Shown: piece by piece, positions 23,671 to 31,831 of the stretch | Numbering within the stretch: position 1 is the stretch's first letter | How the letters are laid out: each line of letters opens with the position of its first letter | Assembly: GCA_035369845.1 (NCBI GenBank) | Contig: DAOOVD010000011.1 | Span: 1 to 54,362, forward strand | Direction: 5' to 3' | DNA length: 54,362 nucleotides | Source of the DNA: DAOOVD01 sp035369845 | GTDB lineage: Bacteria; Bacillota; Desulfotomaculia; Desulfotomaculales; Pelotomaculaceae | The notes under the pieces: generated by a model | What the model was told of the DNA's origin: nothing | Databases searched by the model: none | The model's input: the letters and a program-made list of their open reading frames with translations, nothing else | Translations under genes and position numbers: made by a program

Positions 23671-24204
23671 TTATGAGTTTAATATTTTCCGTTTCTGCTC
23701 CTGAAACTCTTCTTCGGTTAGTATGCCTTGTTGCTTTAACTTTGCTAGGCGCTCAAGCTGATCAATAGTATTGTCCTGGGATGTAGTCGACTGCGCTTGT
23801 GGCATGCTGGCATGAGGTGCAGTCTTTGTTATCCTGGCCCGTACATATTCACAGAAAGGCCTAACCTGATCTTTGACAATGCTTTTAATTTCGGCCTTAT
23901 TGCCAGATGTAAAGATATCAATTTCACCAGAAAGCATTCCGGTGGAATATTGGATGGAGGAAATCTTGTCATAGGGAAAATCTTCTACTTTTAAAGAAAA
24001 AATACCCTTATCAATAAAAATGAGACGCTTATTTGTGGCAACCAAAATCCCCATTCCGTTATTATAAAAACCCTGGACAATTTTTTCTGGAAGTTCGTCT
24101 TCCCAAAGAATGGAGGGTAATTCCTTAATTTCTTTTCTCCCCAAGAATTTCTCCGCTCCACTAAGATTTTTGATTGCAAGCTCAATCGCTTTAGCGTCGG
24201 GCAT
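23671..24204 (-). CDS. YokE-like PH-domain protein with C-terminal SHOCT motif
   Basis: 177 residues, ATG 10 nt behind AGGAGG. Residues about 30-125 form a bacterial PH domain (GILVATNKRLIFIDKGIFSLKVEDFPYDKISSIQY). After a Ser/Thr/Gln linker the end is IDQLERLAKLKQQGILTEEEFQEQKRKIL, the SHOCT oligomerisation motif. Such proteins are frequent in Firmicutes and their prophages; function unknown. It may be host or phage accessory. Confidence 0.85.
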   Translation of the reverse strand: MPDAKAIELAIKNLSGAEKFLGRKEIKELPSILWEDELPEKIVQGFYNNGMGILVATNKRLIFIDKGIFSLKVEDFPYDKISSIQYSTGMLSGEIDIFTSGNKAEIKSIVKDQVRPFCEYVRARITKTAPHASMPQAQSTTSQDNTIDQLERLAKLKQQGILTEEEFQEQKRKILNS

Positions 24205-24331
24205 TAATTACTAACCTCCTTCAATGTAAAATTTTATCAAAATTTCTACGTTTGGACGAAAAATCCTTTTGCAGAAAATTTTAAAACAAGCCCTGTCAAG
24301 ACGTTCCATTAATGTACATTGCATTCAAAAC

Positions 24332-24356
24332 AAAAAAACCCGGGCCACAACCCGGG
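24332..24356 (-). terminator. Terminator of the small coiled-coil gene
   Basis: Minus-strand CCCGGG-TTGTGG-CCCGGG followed by TTTTTTT, 35 bp past the stop at 24391. Confidence 0.85.
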
Positions 24357-24390
24357 GCGGTTAGTTTGCGTGGAATAACCCTTCTTCCTT

Positions 24391-24570
24391 CTATCCCTCC
24401 AACCGCTCCAACTGGTCAATGTGCCAGAGCTGGAGGTATTGCAGTTCTCTCTTCCTTCTAACCAAGCGCCGTTTCTCCCGCTCATCGGCGGCCGTCTCTA
24501 TCTGCCGTTTAACCTGTTCTATTTCTTCCAGAGTCCTGGTTATGGCGGCTTGCAGTTCTTGGCGGGTCAT
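24391..24570 (-). CDS. Small helical phage protein (59 aa)
   Basis: ATG 24568-24570 to TAG 24391-24393. The product MTRQELQAAITRTLEEIEQV... is almost all charged helix (coiled coil) and ends LWHIDQLERLEG. Ribosome site is weak (GAG 12 nt upstream). The 3' terminator and conserved look support it; similar short proteins occur near lysis modules in Firmicute prophages, from memory. Function unknown. Confidence 0.65.
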   Translation of the reverse strand: MTRQELQAAITRTLEEIEQVKRQIETAADEREKRRLVRRKRELQYLQLWHIDQLERLEG

Positions 24571-24697
24571 AGTTTAATCATCTCGGATAAAAAGAATATG
24601 TAATAATATGTCGAGTTAAGACGAAAAAAAGGTAATTTTATAAACTTCTTGAAATATATTTAAAGTAATATTTTCCACCGAATTGGGAGGTAAAGTT

Positions 24698-25867
24698 ATG
24701 GGTCGTATTGAACGAATAGAGATAATGAAAGATATTGAAAACATGAATGCCTCTAAATTAATTTGTTACATAACTAGCGATAGACAAGGAGGTATAAATG
24801 CAAGAATTGGACAGGATGCAGTAAGACCATTATATAACCACTTACTGTCTCTTGAAGAAATTCCTGTTAAGCGAATTGATTTATTTGTTTATAGTCGTGG
24901 CGGAGATGTAAGTGTTCCGTGGAGAATTATATCAATGATACGGGAATTTTGCCAAGAACTATATGTGTTAGTTCCTTACAAAGCTCACAGTGCTGCCACA
25001 ATGATTGCTCTGGGTGCGGATAAAATTGTAATGGGTAAAAAAGCAGAACTTGGTCCAATTGATCCCACCTTAGAAAGAAGGACCACGGGTGAGGCAACTA
25101 ATCCACCCCAGGAAATTAGCGTTGAAGATGTTTCTTCATATGTATCTTTTATGAAAGAAAGGGCAAACTTGAATGATCAAAATGCTCTTGCAACTGTTAT
25201 ATCACTTCTTGCAAACCACTTAACTCCTTTGACTTTAGGCAGTGTTAACAGGCAATATTCACATATTCGTCTAGTAGCTCGTAAATTGTTAACTTCAAGA
25301 ATCGTTAGAATGGATGAGGATAGAATAAATGCAATAATTGAAGCACTTACAGAAAAAATGTACTCTCATGGTCATGCTATAGGGAGAAAAGAGGCTACAG
25401 AACTCGGATTGCCAGTTTTAATACCAGAACAGACACTTGAACAAAAAATGTGGGAACTATATGAACAATACGAAAACGCTTTCAAATTAACAAATATTTT
25501 TGATGTAGAGACTCTGCTAGGTCAACAAGAAGAACTAACTATAAACAATTTAACCATAGCATGTATTGAATCTATTAAACGATTAGATACTTTTACCCAT
25601 AATTTAGCCATAAGAAGAAAAAGACAGATACCTCAAAATCCACAGCTGAATTTTAATTTAAATATTTCTCTACCATCCAATATTGACCTACAAAAAATTC
25701 CGCAGGAGTCTCATCAGATATTGCAGAATATTACTAATCAAATTAGTCAAATATTACCTCACTTAATTAAACAAGAATTAAGGTCACAATGTCCTGAGAT
25801 TGGAATAGAACAAAAACTTTTTGGGGGTGGTTGGGGAGAAAAAGACGATATAACTAATCCCTATTAA
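24698..25867 (+). CDS. SDH-type (SppA/ClpP-fold) serine protease, prophage cargo
   Basis: 389 residues from ATG 24698, behind GGGAGG. The N-terminal ~190 residues match the serine dehydrogenase proteinase family: FVYSRGGDVSVPWRIISM, YKAHSAATMIALGADKIVMG with the probable nucleophile Ser in HSAAT, and ELGPIDP. The C-terminal ~130 residues are unassigned, Asn/Gln/Ile-rich, ending FGGGWGEKDD. No signal peptide or membrane helix, so cytosolic. It is AT-rich and opposite in direction to the surrounding phage genes, the mark of a cargo (moron) gene. A role in phage exclusion or stress is possible; not shown. Confidence 0.82.
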   Translation: MGRIERIEIMKDIENMNASKLICYITSDRQGGINARIGQDAVRPLYNHLLSLEEIPVKRIDLFVYSRGGDVSVPWRIISMIREFCQELYVLVPYKAHSAATMIALGADKIVMGKKAELGPIDPTLERRTTGEATNPPQEISVEDVSSYVSFMKERANLNDQNALATVISLLANHLTPLTLGSVNRQYSHIRLVARKLLTSRIVRMDEDRINAIIEALTEKMYSHGHAIGRKEATELGLPVLIPEQTLEQKMWELYEQYENAFKLTNIFDVETLLGQQEELTINNLTIACIESIKRLDTFTHNLAIRRKRQIPQNPQLNFNLNISLPSNIDLQKIPQESHQILQNITNQISQILPHLIKQELRSQCPEIGIEQKLFGGGWGEKDDITNPY

Positions 25868-25884
25868 GGAGGTAAAGTATAGTA

Positions 25885-26076
25885 ATGAAACTTAATATAA
25901 AAACTTCAATTTCATCTTTTGGTTCATTAAGCATAAAACTAGGCAATCCAATAGAAAACAAGATAGATCAAGATGAAAAACCAAAGAATTTTATTTATGC
26001 ACCCCCCACTACTACAAATGGTTTATTTCCAGATTTGGAAACCAGATATCCAACTGTGTCAATAGATTACCAGTAA
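25885..26076 (+). CDS. Small protein paired with the SDH-type protease
   Basis: 63 residues starting MKLNIKTSISSFGSLSIKLG, AT-rich, 17 bp after the protease stop. AAGGAGG is 12 nt from the ATG, rather far. A Pro/Thr-rich end (YAPPTTTNGLFPDLETRYP) is disordered. No family recognised. Co-transcription with the protease and a shared terminator (26206) suggest a functional pair, for example substrate, inhibitor or regulator. Confidence 0.6.
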   Translation: MKLNIKTSISSFGSLSIKLGNPIENKIDQDEKPKNFIYAPPTTTNGLFPDLETRYPTVSIDYQ

Positions 26077-26205
26077 GTTTAAAAAAGGGCCAACTTAAAA
26101 TGTCAACCCCTCTGTTTTGAAGTGGTTAAATATCAATATTAGTAAACATTTTTAGATTTTGAGCGTGCAAAGCTATTTATATTTACCCAAATTTCAAAAT
26201 GTAGT

Positions 26206-26249
26206 GGGGCTGCCTCTTAAGCAAATCACTTTTGGGGCAGCCCCTTATT
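26206..26249 (+). terminator. Terminator of the protease cargo operon
   Basis: GGGGCTGCC ... GGCAGCCCC, 9-bp perfect stem with ~21-nt loop, then TTATT. Next, 26250-26554 holds no supportable gene, only the opposing terminator below. Confidence 0.75.
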
Positions 26250-26453
26250 CATATGGGCCGAGCAGTTGAAAGCTCGTCAAATGGCACTGGGCATCACCAC
26301 CTTATTAATGCTAATATAGAATATTCCCTCTGGCCAAAACAAATAACCCTTTATTATTAATTTTCTTAAAAGCCGAGGTACTGAATGCAGAAAAAAAGAC
26401 CCTTTCCAGAGAGAACGGTTTACAAAAACCCTTCCCCTCGTAGCACCTTGAAG

Positions 26454-26486
26454 AAAAATAAAAAGCCCCGCTTCTTCGAGCAGGGC
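26454..26486 (-). terminator. Terminator of the prophage late (tail-lysis) operon
   Basis: Minus-strand GCCCTGCT-CGAAG-AAGCGGGGC followed by TTTTTATTTTT, 68 bp beyond the holin stop at 26555. It faces the cargo operon terminator, isolating the two units. Confidence 0.8.
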
Positions 26487-26554
26487 CGCGAGATACACCC
26501 GCCGTTCGCGCATAGCGAGCTCAAGGCCCGCGGGAAAGGCGGGGAGGTGATACG

Positions 26555-26941
26555 TTATTCAGTTCCTCCGGTTTTCAGTTCTCCCACTTCAATAACTGGC
26601 ATTTCTTTCCGCTTGTCCTCCAGCCAGGCTGCTTCCACCACGGCCCTGGCTTCTTCCACTGTTACCTTGATACCGGCCGCTTCTGCTTTATCCAGCAGAT
26701 ATTTCACGGCTTCCGCCAACTTTTCAGGCCCTTTCAGTTCCTTATAAACAGTTTCCGCAAAAGAAAAAGCCTCCTTACCCAGGAGAGCCAATATCTGCCG
26801 CTGTTCGGTCGTAGTCCGGGCCTCAAAATAGGCTTCCGCCTTTTTCTTTAAACTGTTGAGCCAGCCCTTAGCTAGTACAGCAAGAAGTGCCAGGAGAGCA
26901 AGAATTACCTCCGTTACATAATGATTGACCTGTTCGCTCAT
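26555..26941 (-). CDS. Phage holin, LLH type
   Basis: 128 residues. One membrane helix (TEVILALLALLAVLAKGWLN, about 10-30) precedes a long charged helix and a C-terminal segment DKAEAAGIKVTVEEARAVVEAAWLED, the layout of the phage LLH holin family. Ribosome site AGGAGG 9 nt upstream. It would form membrane lesions letting the endolysin out. Last gene of the lysis module. Confidence 0.85.
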   Translation of the reverse strand: MSEQVNHYVTEVILALLALLAVLAKGWLNSLKKKAEAYFEARTTTEQRQILALLGKEAFSFAETVYKELKGPEKLAEAVKYLLDKAEAAGIKVTVEEARAVVEAAWLEDKRKEMPVIEVGELKTGGTE

Positions 26942-27098
26942 GGTCTGAAATCCTCCTTTTTAATTTTTCGCAAATCATCTGCACTTCCGGGTCAGGGTCT
27001 AAAGCCATGTCCTTTTCCATGACCAGGATCGCGCTTGCAAGTACCAGTTTACTGTAATCAGACAGCTTTTTCGGTGTATGGGGACCATCCCCTTTCAA
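26868..27098 (-). CDS. Small phage protein between subtilase and holin
   Basis: 76 residues from a TTG that directly follows the subtilase stop (27099), overlapping the holin start by 74 bp; the holin's ribosome site lies inside it. Begins MKGDGPHTPKKLSDYSKLVLASAIL. The N-terminal half looks protein-like, the last ~18 residues (CNGGNSCSPGTSCCTS) are in the overlap and low quality. No family known. It could be a small phage protein or merely an open leader. Confidence 0.45.
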   Translation of the reverse strand: MKGDGPHTPKKLSDYSKLVLASAILVMEKDMALDPDPEVQMICEKLKRRISDHERTGQSLCNGGNSCSPGTSCCTS

Positions 27099-28118
27099 TT
27101 AATACTTAACGATGTAAGTACTAAATCCATTAACTGACAGCTTATTTTTCGTCAGTTCCGCTCCCTCTTTGTTATAAAAGGCTCCCGTCTGAACCCGGTA
27201 CAGCGGCCACTTTTTGGTTGAATAGGTCAAGTCCAGCATCCCTGCTCCGGACAGCCTTTCATCCGCCCCAGTTGCCCGGACGTGTTTGAATAGAATATTT
27301 TCTATCTCATCCCCGGCCGGCAACCGCCCTTCCCGTTGCTTAAATGCGGCCACAATCAGCGCATAGGCCCCGGTAACATGTGGTGCGGCCATACTGGTAC
27401 CGGACAGTAGTTTGTAGCCGCCTCCCGGCCAGGCGCTATAAATATCTGTGCCGGGAGCGCCTAAATCAATGCCGTCATAACTAGAGCTGTAACCTGCTGG
27501 CTGCCCGTCCCGGTTTAATGCTCCTACGGTGATAACCTCCCATAAAAACCCCGGCCAGTTGAATATTTCAGCGGTTTCCGGATTACCGTCACCAGCGTTA
27601 CCCGCGGATACGATAACCCCGACACCCTCGCTAACCAGTTCGCGAATAATGTAATGCATGATAGGGTCATATGGCCCACCCCAGGAGCAATTTACAGCAA
27701 CCACTTTATCATTGTCGGCGGCTGTCTTGTTGTACTCGCGGATAAAGCGCAGGGCATCCTGAAAAGCCATGCTGTTGTTTGAGCCAAATACTTTAAGCGG
27801 CATGATCCGAGCTTCCGGCGCTATCCCGGTAGTCTTACCTGCGATGATACCGGCCACGTGCGTACCGTGTCCTTCGACATCCGTGACATCCTGATACCCA
27901 CCGTCAGTAGTAAAATTCATAGGCTTAAACACCCTGCCTGCAAACTCCGGATGATTTACATCCAGCCCGGTGTCTACCACGGCCACGACCGCACCGGCAC
28001 CCTTGTTGTGCAGCCAAAACGAAGGGGCATTAACCTGGGCAATGTTCCAGGGGATCTCTGCCTGCGGCTTGGCGTCCTGGATTTCATACGGGAAAAGGGA
28101 CATAACTTTATTGCTCAA
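27099..28118 (-). CDS. Subtilisin-like serine protease with C-terminal SPOR-like domain
   Basis: 339 residues, TTG start behind GAGGGTGAG. The catalytic triad is in VVDTGLD (Asp), GHGTHVAGI (His) and SGTSMAAPHVTGA (Ser), with oxyanion Asn in VSAGNAGDG. No signal peptide or normal propeptide. The last ~36 residues (YRVQTGAFYNKEGAELTKNKL... GFSTYIVKY) match the SPOR repeat that binds denuded peptidoglycan. It lies between endolysin and holin, 4 bp after the amidase stop, so it is part of the lysis cassette. It may digest wall-linked proteins or act in virions; that is inference. Confidence 0.88.
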   Translation of the reverse strand: MSNKVMSLFPYEIQDAKPQAEIPWNIAQVNAPSFWLHNKGAGAVVAVVDTGLDVNHPEFAGRVFKPMNFTTDGGYQDVTDVEGHGTHVAGIIAGKTTGIAPEARIMPLKVFGSNNSMAFQDALRFIREYNKTAADNDKVVAVNCSWGGPYDPIMHYIIRELVSEGVGVIVSAGNAGDGNPETAEIFNWPGFLWEVITVGALNRDGQPAGYSSSYDGIDLGAPGTDIYSAWPGGGYKLLSGTSMAAPHVTGAYALIVAAFKQREGRLPAGDEIENILFKHVRATGADERLSGAGMLDLTYSTKKWPLYRVQTGAFYNKEGAELTKNKLSVNGFSTYIVKY

Positions 28119-28122
28119 AATC

Positions 28123-28872
28123 TCACCCTCTCAACTTTTTTGCCATATTCTGAATTAATAACCCCACATATTGACCATCCGCCTGCTTGCCTGGCCTGGC
28201 GTTTTGCAGCCAGTAGTCCGGGCTGGCGATGACGCCGGCAGCTTGAAGGACACCGATAGCCTCAGTTGTCGCGTCTGGAGCGACCAGTGCTGGCAACGTC
28301 AATCCTAGATACTCAGCCAGGCCTTCAGCTATTGCCCTGGCTGCTCTGGCCTGGTAGTCGGGACTGTTCAGCAGTTCCTCTTCCGTAGGATTTGTAATAA
28401 ACCCAAGCTCAACCAGCACTGCGGGCGCATCGGTATAGTAGAGCACGTAAAAGTTAGACTCCTTATCCTTATCCCCGTCGCTTAAATCTGACCTGAACAC
28501 CAGATCAGGAAAAGCGGCTATCAGTGCATCGGCAATGCTTTCCGCTATGGGATCAGCACCGGTCTGCCCCTTGGTAGTCCAAACCTCCAGACCTTTCGCT
28601 GCGGGACTGCTGTAGGCGTTGGCGTGGATACTGATGAATACATCTGCGCCAAATTCGTTTGCAATCCTCACGCGTTCCGAAAGATCGGTGTCATCCGTCC
28701 AGGGTACGGAATCGTTCTCCCTGGTCAGTTTTACTTCCGCGCCGGCGCTTTGGAGTATGTCGGCCAGCTTCTTCGCGACCGGCAGGACCACATTCTTCTC
28801 CTGCGCCCCGGTTGGCCCTACTGCGCCAGGATCCGGGCCGCCGTGGCCAGGGTCAATAACTACCTTCTTCAT
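28123..28872 (-). CDS. N-acetylmuramoyl-L-alanine amidase (Amidase_3 endolysin)
   Basis: 249 residues. IDPGHGGPDPGAVG (zinc His), the LTREND Glu region, FISIHANA (His) and VLVELGFITN (catalytic Glu) are all present. The C-terminal ~60 residues contain ATTEAIGVLQAAGVIASPDYWLQNARPGK, a helical segment repeated in many Firmicute endolysins. It cuts the amide bond between muramic acid and stem peptide. ATG overlaps the holin stop by 4 bp (ATGA). Confidence 0.93.
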   Translation of the reverse strand: MKKVVIDPGHGGPDPGAVGPTGAQEKNVVLPVAKKLADILQSAGAEVKLTRENDSVPWTDDTDLSERVRIANEFGADVFISIHANAYSSPAAKGLEVWTTKGQTGADPIAESIADALIAAFPDLVFRSDLSDGDKDKESNFYVLYYTDAPAVLVELGFITNPTEEELLNSPDYQARAARAIAEGLAEYLGLTLPALVAPDATTEAIGVLQAAGVIASPDYWLQNARPGKQADGQYVGLLIQNMAKKLRG

Positions 28873-29105
28873 ACTCCCACCCTCCCTTTCAATTCTTTTA
28901 CATCATCCCGGATTTCTTTGACTTCATCTTTCACGTCGCCTAAGTCCTTGCTAATCCCATCAAACTGAGTCCCCATCTTTTCCAAGCAAACCATTAATCG
29001 ATCTTCCCTCTTCGCATTCTCCTTGAGCACATAAAAAAGCAACGCCACAAAGAGCACCGCCCAAAGGCCCTGACTGGCTGCCAGTTTGATGATCTCCTGT
29101 TCCAA
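28869..29105 (-). CDS. BhlA/UviB-type holin-like protein
   Basis: 78 residues from TTG (29103-29105) directly after GGTGGGAGGC; the longer frame upstream is hairpin sequence. One membrane helix (QGLWAVLFVALLFYVLKENAKREDRL) followed by a coiled coil (LGDVKDEVKEIRDDVKELK), as in BhlA and UviB. Start of the lysis module, coupled to the amidase by ATGA overlap. Confidence 0.85.
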   Translation of the reverse strand: MEQEIIKLAASQGLWAVLFVALLFYVLKENAKREDRLMVCLEKMGTQFDGISKDLGDVKDEVKEIRDDVKELKGRVGV

Positions 29106-29212
29106 GCCTCCCACCTCCAAATGGAAATAAAATAACCGCCCCGCCGGCGGCAAATATTTAAGGCCCCGCTTTTTAAGCGTGCCTTTATTGCACATTTTAG
29201 CCCGAATGTATA

Positions 29213-29413
29213 CTACCCGCTAAATTTCCCTCTTTCCAAATAATTCATAATCCTGGCCTGATTCTCCAATACGTCAAACAGCATTTCATAAAGCATTTCA
29301 TTGGTTACTTTCGCAGGGGTATCATGTTCCTTACGTTGGAGTTGACGTTGTTTTATTTGTTTTAATTCTTCCCGCATAGGGTCAGGCTGAATAACAATTT
29401 TCGGCTTACTCAT
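29213..29413 (-). CDS. Small phage protein (66 aa)
   Basis: Begins MSKPKIVIQPDPMREELKQ; mostly helical, ends NQARIMNYLERGKFSG. It overlaps the preceding gene by 8 bp. Position after the tail fibre genes and before holins recalls the XkdX-type slot, but I do not recognise the sequence. Confidence 0.65.
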   Translation of the reverse strand: MSKPKIVIQPDPMREELKQIKQRQLQRKEHDTPAKVTNEMLYEMLFDVLENQARIMNYLERGKFSG

Positions 29414-29798
29414 TTACCGTCACCTCCAGGATGCCGGGGTCACAAGGAAAGTCTGCTGTTGCCTGGATAGTGAATGTACCGGCAATAGGACTTTCGAAGT
29501 CGAATTCGGCCTGACCATTGGTCGGATTTAAAATCAACTCGGAAGGTTGCCCTGAACCGATAACTATAATTTTAATAGGTTGATTTTCTTCCGGTAAAGG
29601 TACTCCCTGCCAATCCTGATATGTAAGTATAAAAGTCCCGGTTTCGTTTACTGTCAGTGTAGAAGGGCCAGATAATGCAAGGTGTGTAATAAAGGTATGA
29701 TGTTGTTTGATTATAGCTTGTATAGTTTCACCATCTTTTTCATAAACGGTTTTAACGCTTAACACTTCATTGGTTTCTTGTTTTAATTCAAATTCCAT
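29406..29798 (-). CDS. Phage protein with Ig-like (Big/invasin-type) domain
   Basis: 130 residues. The C-terminal ~85 residues (LSGPSTLTVNETGTFILTYQDWQGVPLP ... GQAEFDFESPIAGTFTIQATADFP) read as a bacterial Ig-like fold often found on virion surfaces. N-terminal part is charged. Two bp separates it from the fibre gene upstream, so it is probably a fibre accessory or surface-binding protein. Confidence 0.7.
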   Translation of the reverse strand: MEFELKQETNEVLSVKTVYEKDGETIQAIIKQHHTFITHLALSGPSTLTVNETGTFILTYQDWQGVPLPEENQPIKIIVIGSGQPSELILNPTNGQAEFDFESPIAGTFTIQATADFPCDPGILEVTVNE

Positions 29799-29800
29799 TA

Positions 29801-30523
29801 TTATACCCCCGTTCTATAGGCGATTAAAATTTCAACTGAAACAGATGCATTTATATTAAATGTAATAGTACAGGATGTGTTAAATTTAAACGGCCCTACT
29901 AAAACAGGTGCCCCAATTTGTGTACTTTGTCCCAAGTTTTCTAACATTGTCACGCTTTTTGCAACCCCGTCCAAAGTCACAGTTACCTCAACAGTAACAC
30001 CTTGACCAATGTAAGGTAGTGATATACTGTTTATTACACCGCTACCGGTTACATCCAATGCGGTAAATGTTCCCGCAGTGGTTGACTTGATGCGTGTTAA
30101 CTGTGCAGTGCCGCCGCCTGATGTAGCATCGAAAATTTTTTTAAGGTACTTAAAAACCTGGTCAGTCCCTGCCGCAGTCGGATTTGCATTTCCTATTAGA
30201 CTTTCCACAGCATCAGTATACCCTGCAATCTGAGCAAGTCGGGCAAATACTGTTCCAGTACCAGCAGTATCCGTATTAAGTCCCAACTTCGTTTCCAAAG
30301 TGTCCACATAATCAGCTATCAACTTTAAACCTTTAAATAAAGTGGTTAAATCACCACTGGTCGGACTGGCTGTGCCAATAAGAGTTTCCAGGGTATCTAC
30401 ATAAGCCGCAATCTGAGCAAGTCGGGCAAATAGTGTTGACGTACCGGCTACGTCTGTGTTAACTCCTACTTTTGTACTCACAGCATCCAGTGTTGTTTTA
30501 TCGGCAATCCCAATTGATGGCAT
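29801..30523 (-). CDS. Tail fibre-like protein with internal repeats
   Basis: 240 residues. Repeated blocks such as TSTLFARLAQIAAYVDTLETLIG, TTLFKGLKLIADYVDTLETKLG, GTVFARLAQIAGYTDAVESLIG and DQVFKYLKKIFD cover about 25-135. Each is a helix separated by a Gly/Thr/Ala turn, as in a trimeric fibre shaft. A beta-rich C-terminal domain follows (about 145-240). The gene overlaps the collar fibre gene by 1 bp. Likely distal fibre, receptor-binding in the end domain (inference). Confidence 0.7.
   Translation of the reverse strand: MPSIGIADKTTLDAVSTKVGVNTDVAGTSTLFARLAQIAAYVDTLETLIGTASPTSGDLTTLFKGLKLIADYVDTLETKLGLNTDTAGTGTVFARLAQIAGYTDAVESLIGNANPTAAGTDQVFKYLKKIFDATSGGGTAQLTRIKSTTAGTFTALDVTGSGVINSISLPYIGQGVTVEVTVTLDGVAKSVTMLENLGQSTQIGAPVLVGPFKFNTSCTITFNINASVSVEILIAYRTGV
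30225..30432. repeat. Long direct repeats inside the fibre gene
   Basis: A 25-bp block is identical at 30225-30249 and 30408-30432, period 183 bp (61 codons), coding for FARLAQIA. Such in-frame repeats let fibre shafts change length by recombination. Confidence 0.8.
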
Positions 30524-31266
30524 TATACCACCTCCTCGTAATTAAACATTACTACCCCATTAACTACACTCAAGCCCCAACGATATGTCGTAGTACCATC
30601 AACAAATTTATGTGGCATAGTATCGGCCAAATGTGCAGCAAGAGACTGCTCTACAGCCACTACTTCCTGATCCGTATATGATTTGGCAGCAGTTTCGGCC
30701 GCGTCAGCTTTGGCCTGGGCGCCGGCCGGGGTCTCTGCCCCGATATCGGCCGGAGTGAGGGGATCGGCTCCAGCTGATGCATGGCGACCGGCGTGTGCAT
30801 TAAAATCAGCCTGAGTAACGTATATCTCAGACCCCAACGTGGCAGAGATGTTCGAAGCATTTCCAATAAGGGTGATAACTCTAATGTACCTTTCTACTAC
30901 GTCAGGGCCCCCACCGGCAGGAATGTATTCAGCGTTTGCCCCGGCATTTCCGTAACAGTAAAGTATTTCACCTTCTTGGGGATCCTGGGCAAATATCCCG
31001 AGCTCCCGCCAATAAAATCCTGTAGCAATGTCTGCATTTGAAAAATAGCTTCGAAGTTTGACCTTTCCCCCTGTCAGTGTTTCAAGGCCTAATATTGTCA
31101 GCTCTTTTTTTGTGCTAATCAGGTTTGTTAAATCCAGGATGCTTTGCCCGCTAAGGCTTCCATCACCGATTTTTACTTTAGTGAAATTTAACTGCACACC
31201 GGTTTGGGCTTTCGCTTGCAAATTTCTGCCTTTGTTCGTGAGGATAAGGCCGCCGAAAGCGCCCAT
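30523..31266 (-). CDS. Phage tail-collar fibre protein (P2 gpH-like N-terminus)
   Basis: 247 residues. The N-terminal ~150 residues match the tail-collar fibre family that attaches to the baseplate (FGGLILTNKGRNLQAKAQTG, KVKIGDG, FYWRELGIFAQDPQEGEILYCYGNAG). An Ala-rich helical part (ETPAGAQAKADAAETAAKSYTD) leads to a short C-terminal domain. It lies next to gpI, as in P2-like phages. Confidence 0.88.
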   Translation of the reverse strand: MGAFGGLILTNKGRNLQAKAQTGVQLNFTKVKIGDGSLSGQSILDLTNLISTKKELTILGLETLTGGKVKLRSYFSNADIATGFYWRELGIFAQDPQEGEILYCYGNAGANAEYIPAGGGPDVVERYIRVITLIGNASNISATLGSEIYVTQADFNAHAGRHASAGADPLTPADIGAETPAGAQAKADAAETAAKSYTDQEVVAVEQSLAAHLADTMPHKFVDGTTTYRWGLSVVNGVVMFNYEEVV

Positions 31267-31267
31267 T

Positions 31268-31831
31268 TTAAACCACCTGCCTTATCTCTTGGTAATCAGC
31301 GATATGTACCACGCCGCCCAAAAATAAACTCATCTCATCAGTAGCTGTAATCTCTACAGCCTCAAGAACAGACCGGGTATTTTTAACGGATTCAACAGCT
31401 TTCGTAAACCGCTGAACATCTATGGTTGTCGCTGAAGTATTGGTAGTCAGCACCTTAAAATGATACGGCTGACCGTTATATTCAAACCATTCCTGCACCT
31501 CCCCGTCCCCGAAAACGGCCGCAACCAGCTCTTCAAGCGCCGCCGGCGTCCCTTTGCGCCGGTGCCAGGGAATGGAATGGCAGACCAGCTCCCGCTTTGT
31601 TTCAACGGGTAAATCCGGCCCATAAAAATCGACGTGCAGCTGCCAGGCCAGGATGTCTAGAACTTCCTCTGGCAGGTCATCAATTCCGGCCAGGATGATG
31701 CATTCCTGTATCGCTTCGGTAACCGCCCGCAGCTCATTGTCCAGAGCCTCAGCGGCAGATTTCACCGTTGGGTCCTGGATAAGGTTAGGCGGCAGCAGAT
31801 CAACCAGTTTAATATCCTTGATATCAGTCAT
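31268..31831 (-). CDS. Baseplate / tail protein I (P2 gpI-like)
   Basis: 187 residues from ATG 31831, 9 nt behind GGGGGAC; an in-frame ATG 15 bp upstream lacks a ribosome site. LVDLLPPNLIQDPTVKSAAEALDNEL and ILAWQLHVDFYGPDLPVETKRELV with HRRKGTPAALEELV are gpI signatures. Part of the wedge that carries the fibres. It overlaps gpJ by 8 bp. Confidence 0.88.
   Translation of the reverse strand: MTDIKDIKLVDLLPPNLIQDPTVKSAAEALDNELRAVTEAIQECIILAGIDDLPEEVLDILAWQLHVDFYGPDLPVETKRELVCHSIPWHRRKGTPAALEELVAAVFGDGEVQEWFEYNGQPYHFKVLTTNTSATTIDVQRFTKAVESVKNTRSVLEAVEITATDEMSLFLGGVVHIADYQEIRQVV

Noticed and set aside
26277..26513. 78-codon minus-strand frame MRERRVYLAALLEE...
   Set aside because: The late-operon terminator (26454-26486) lies inside it and the start has no ribosome site.
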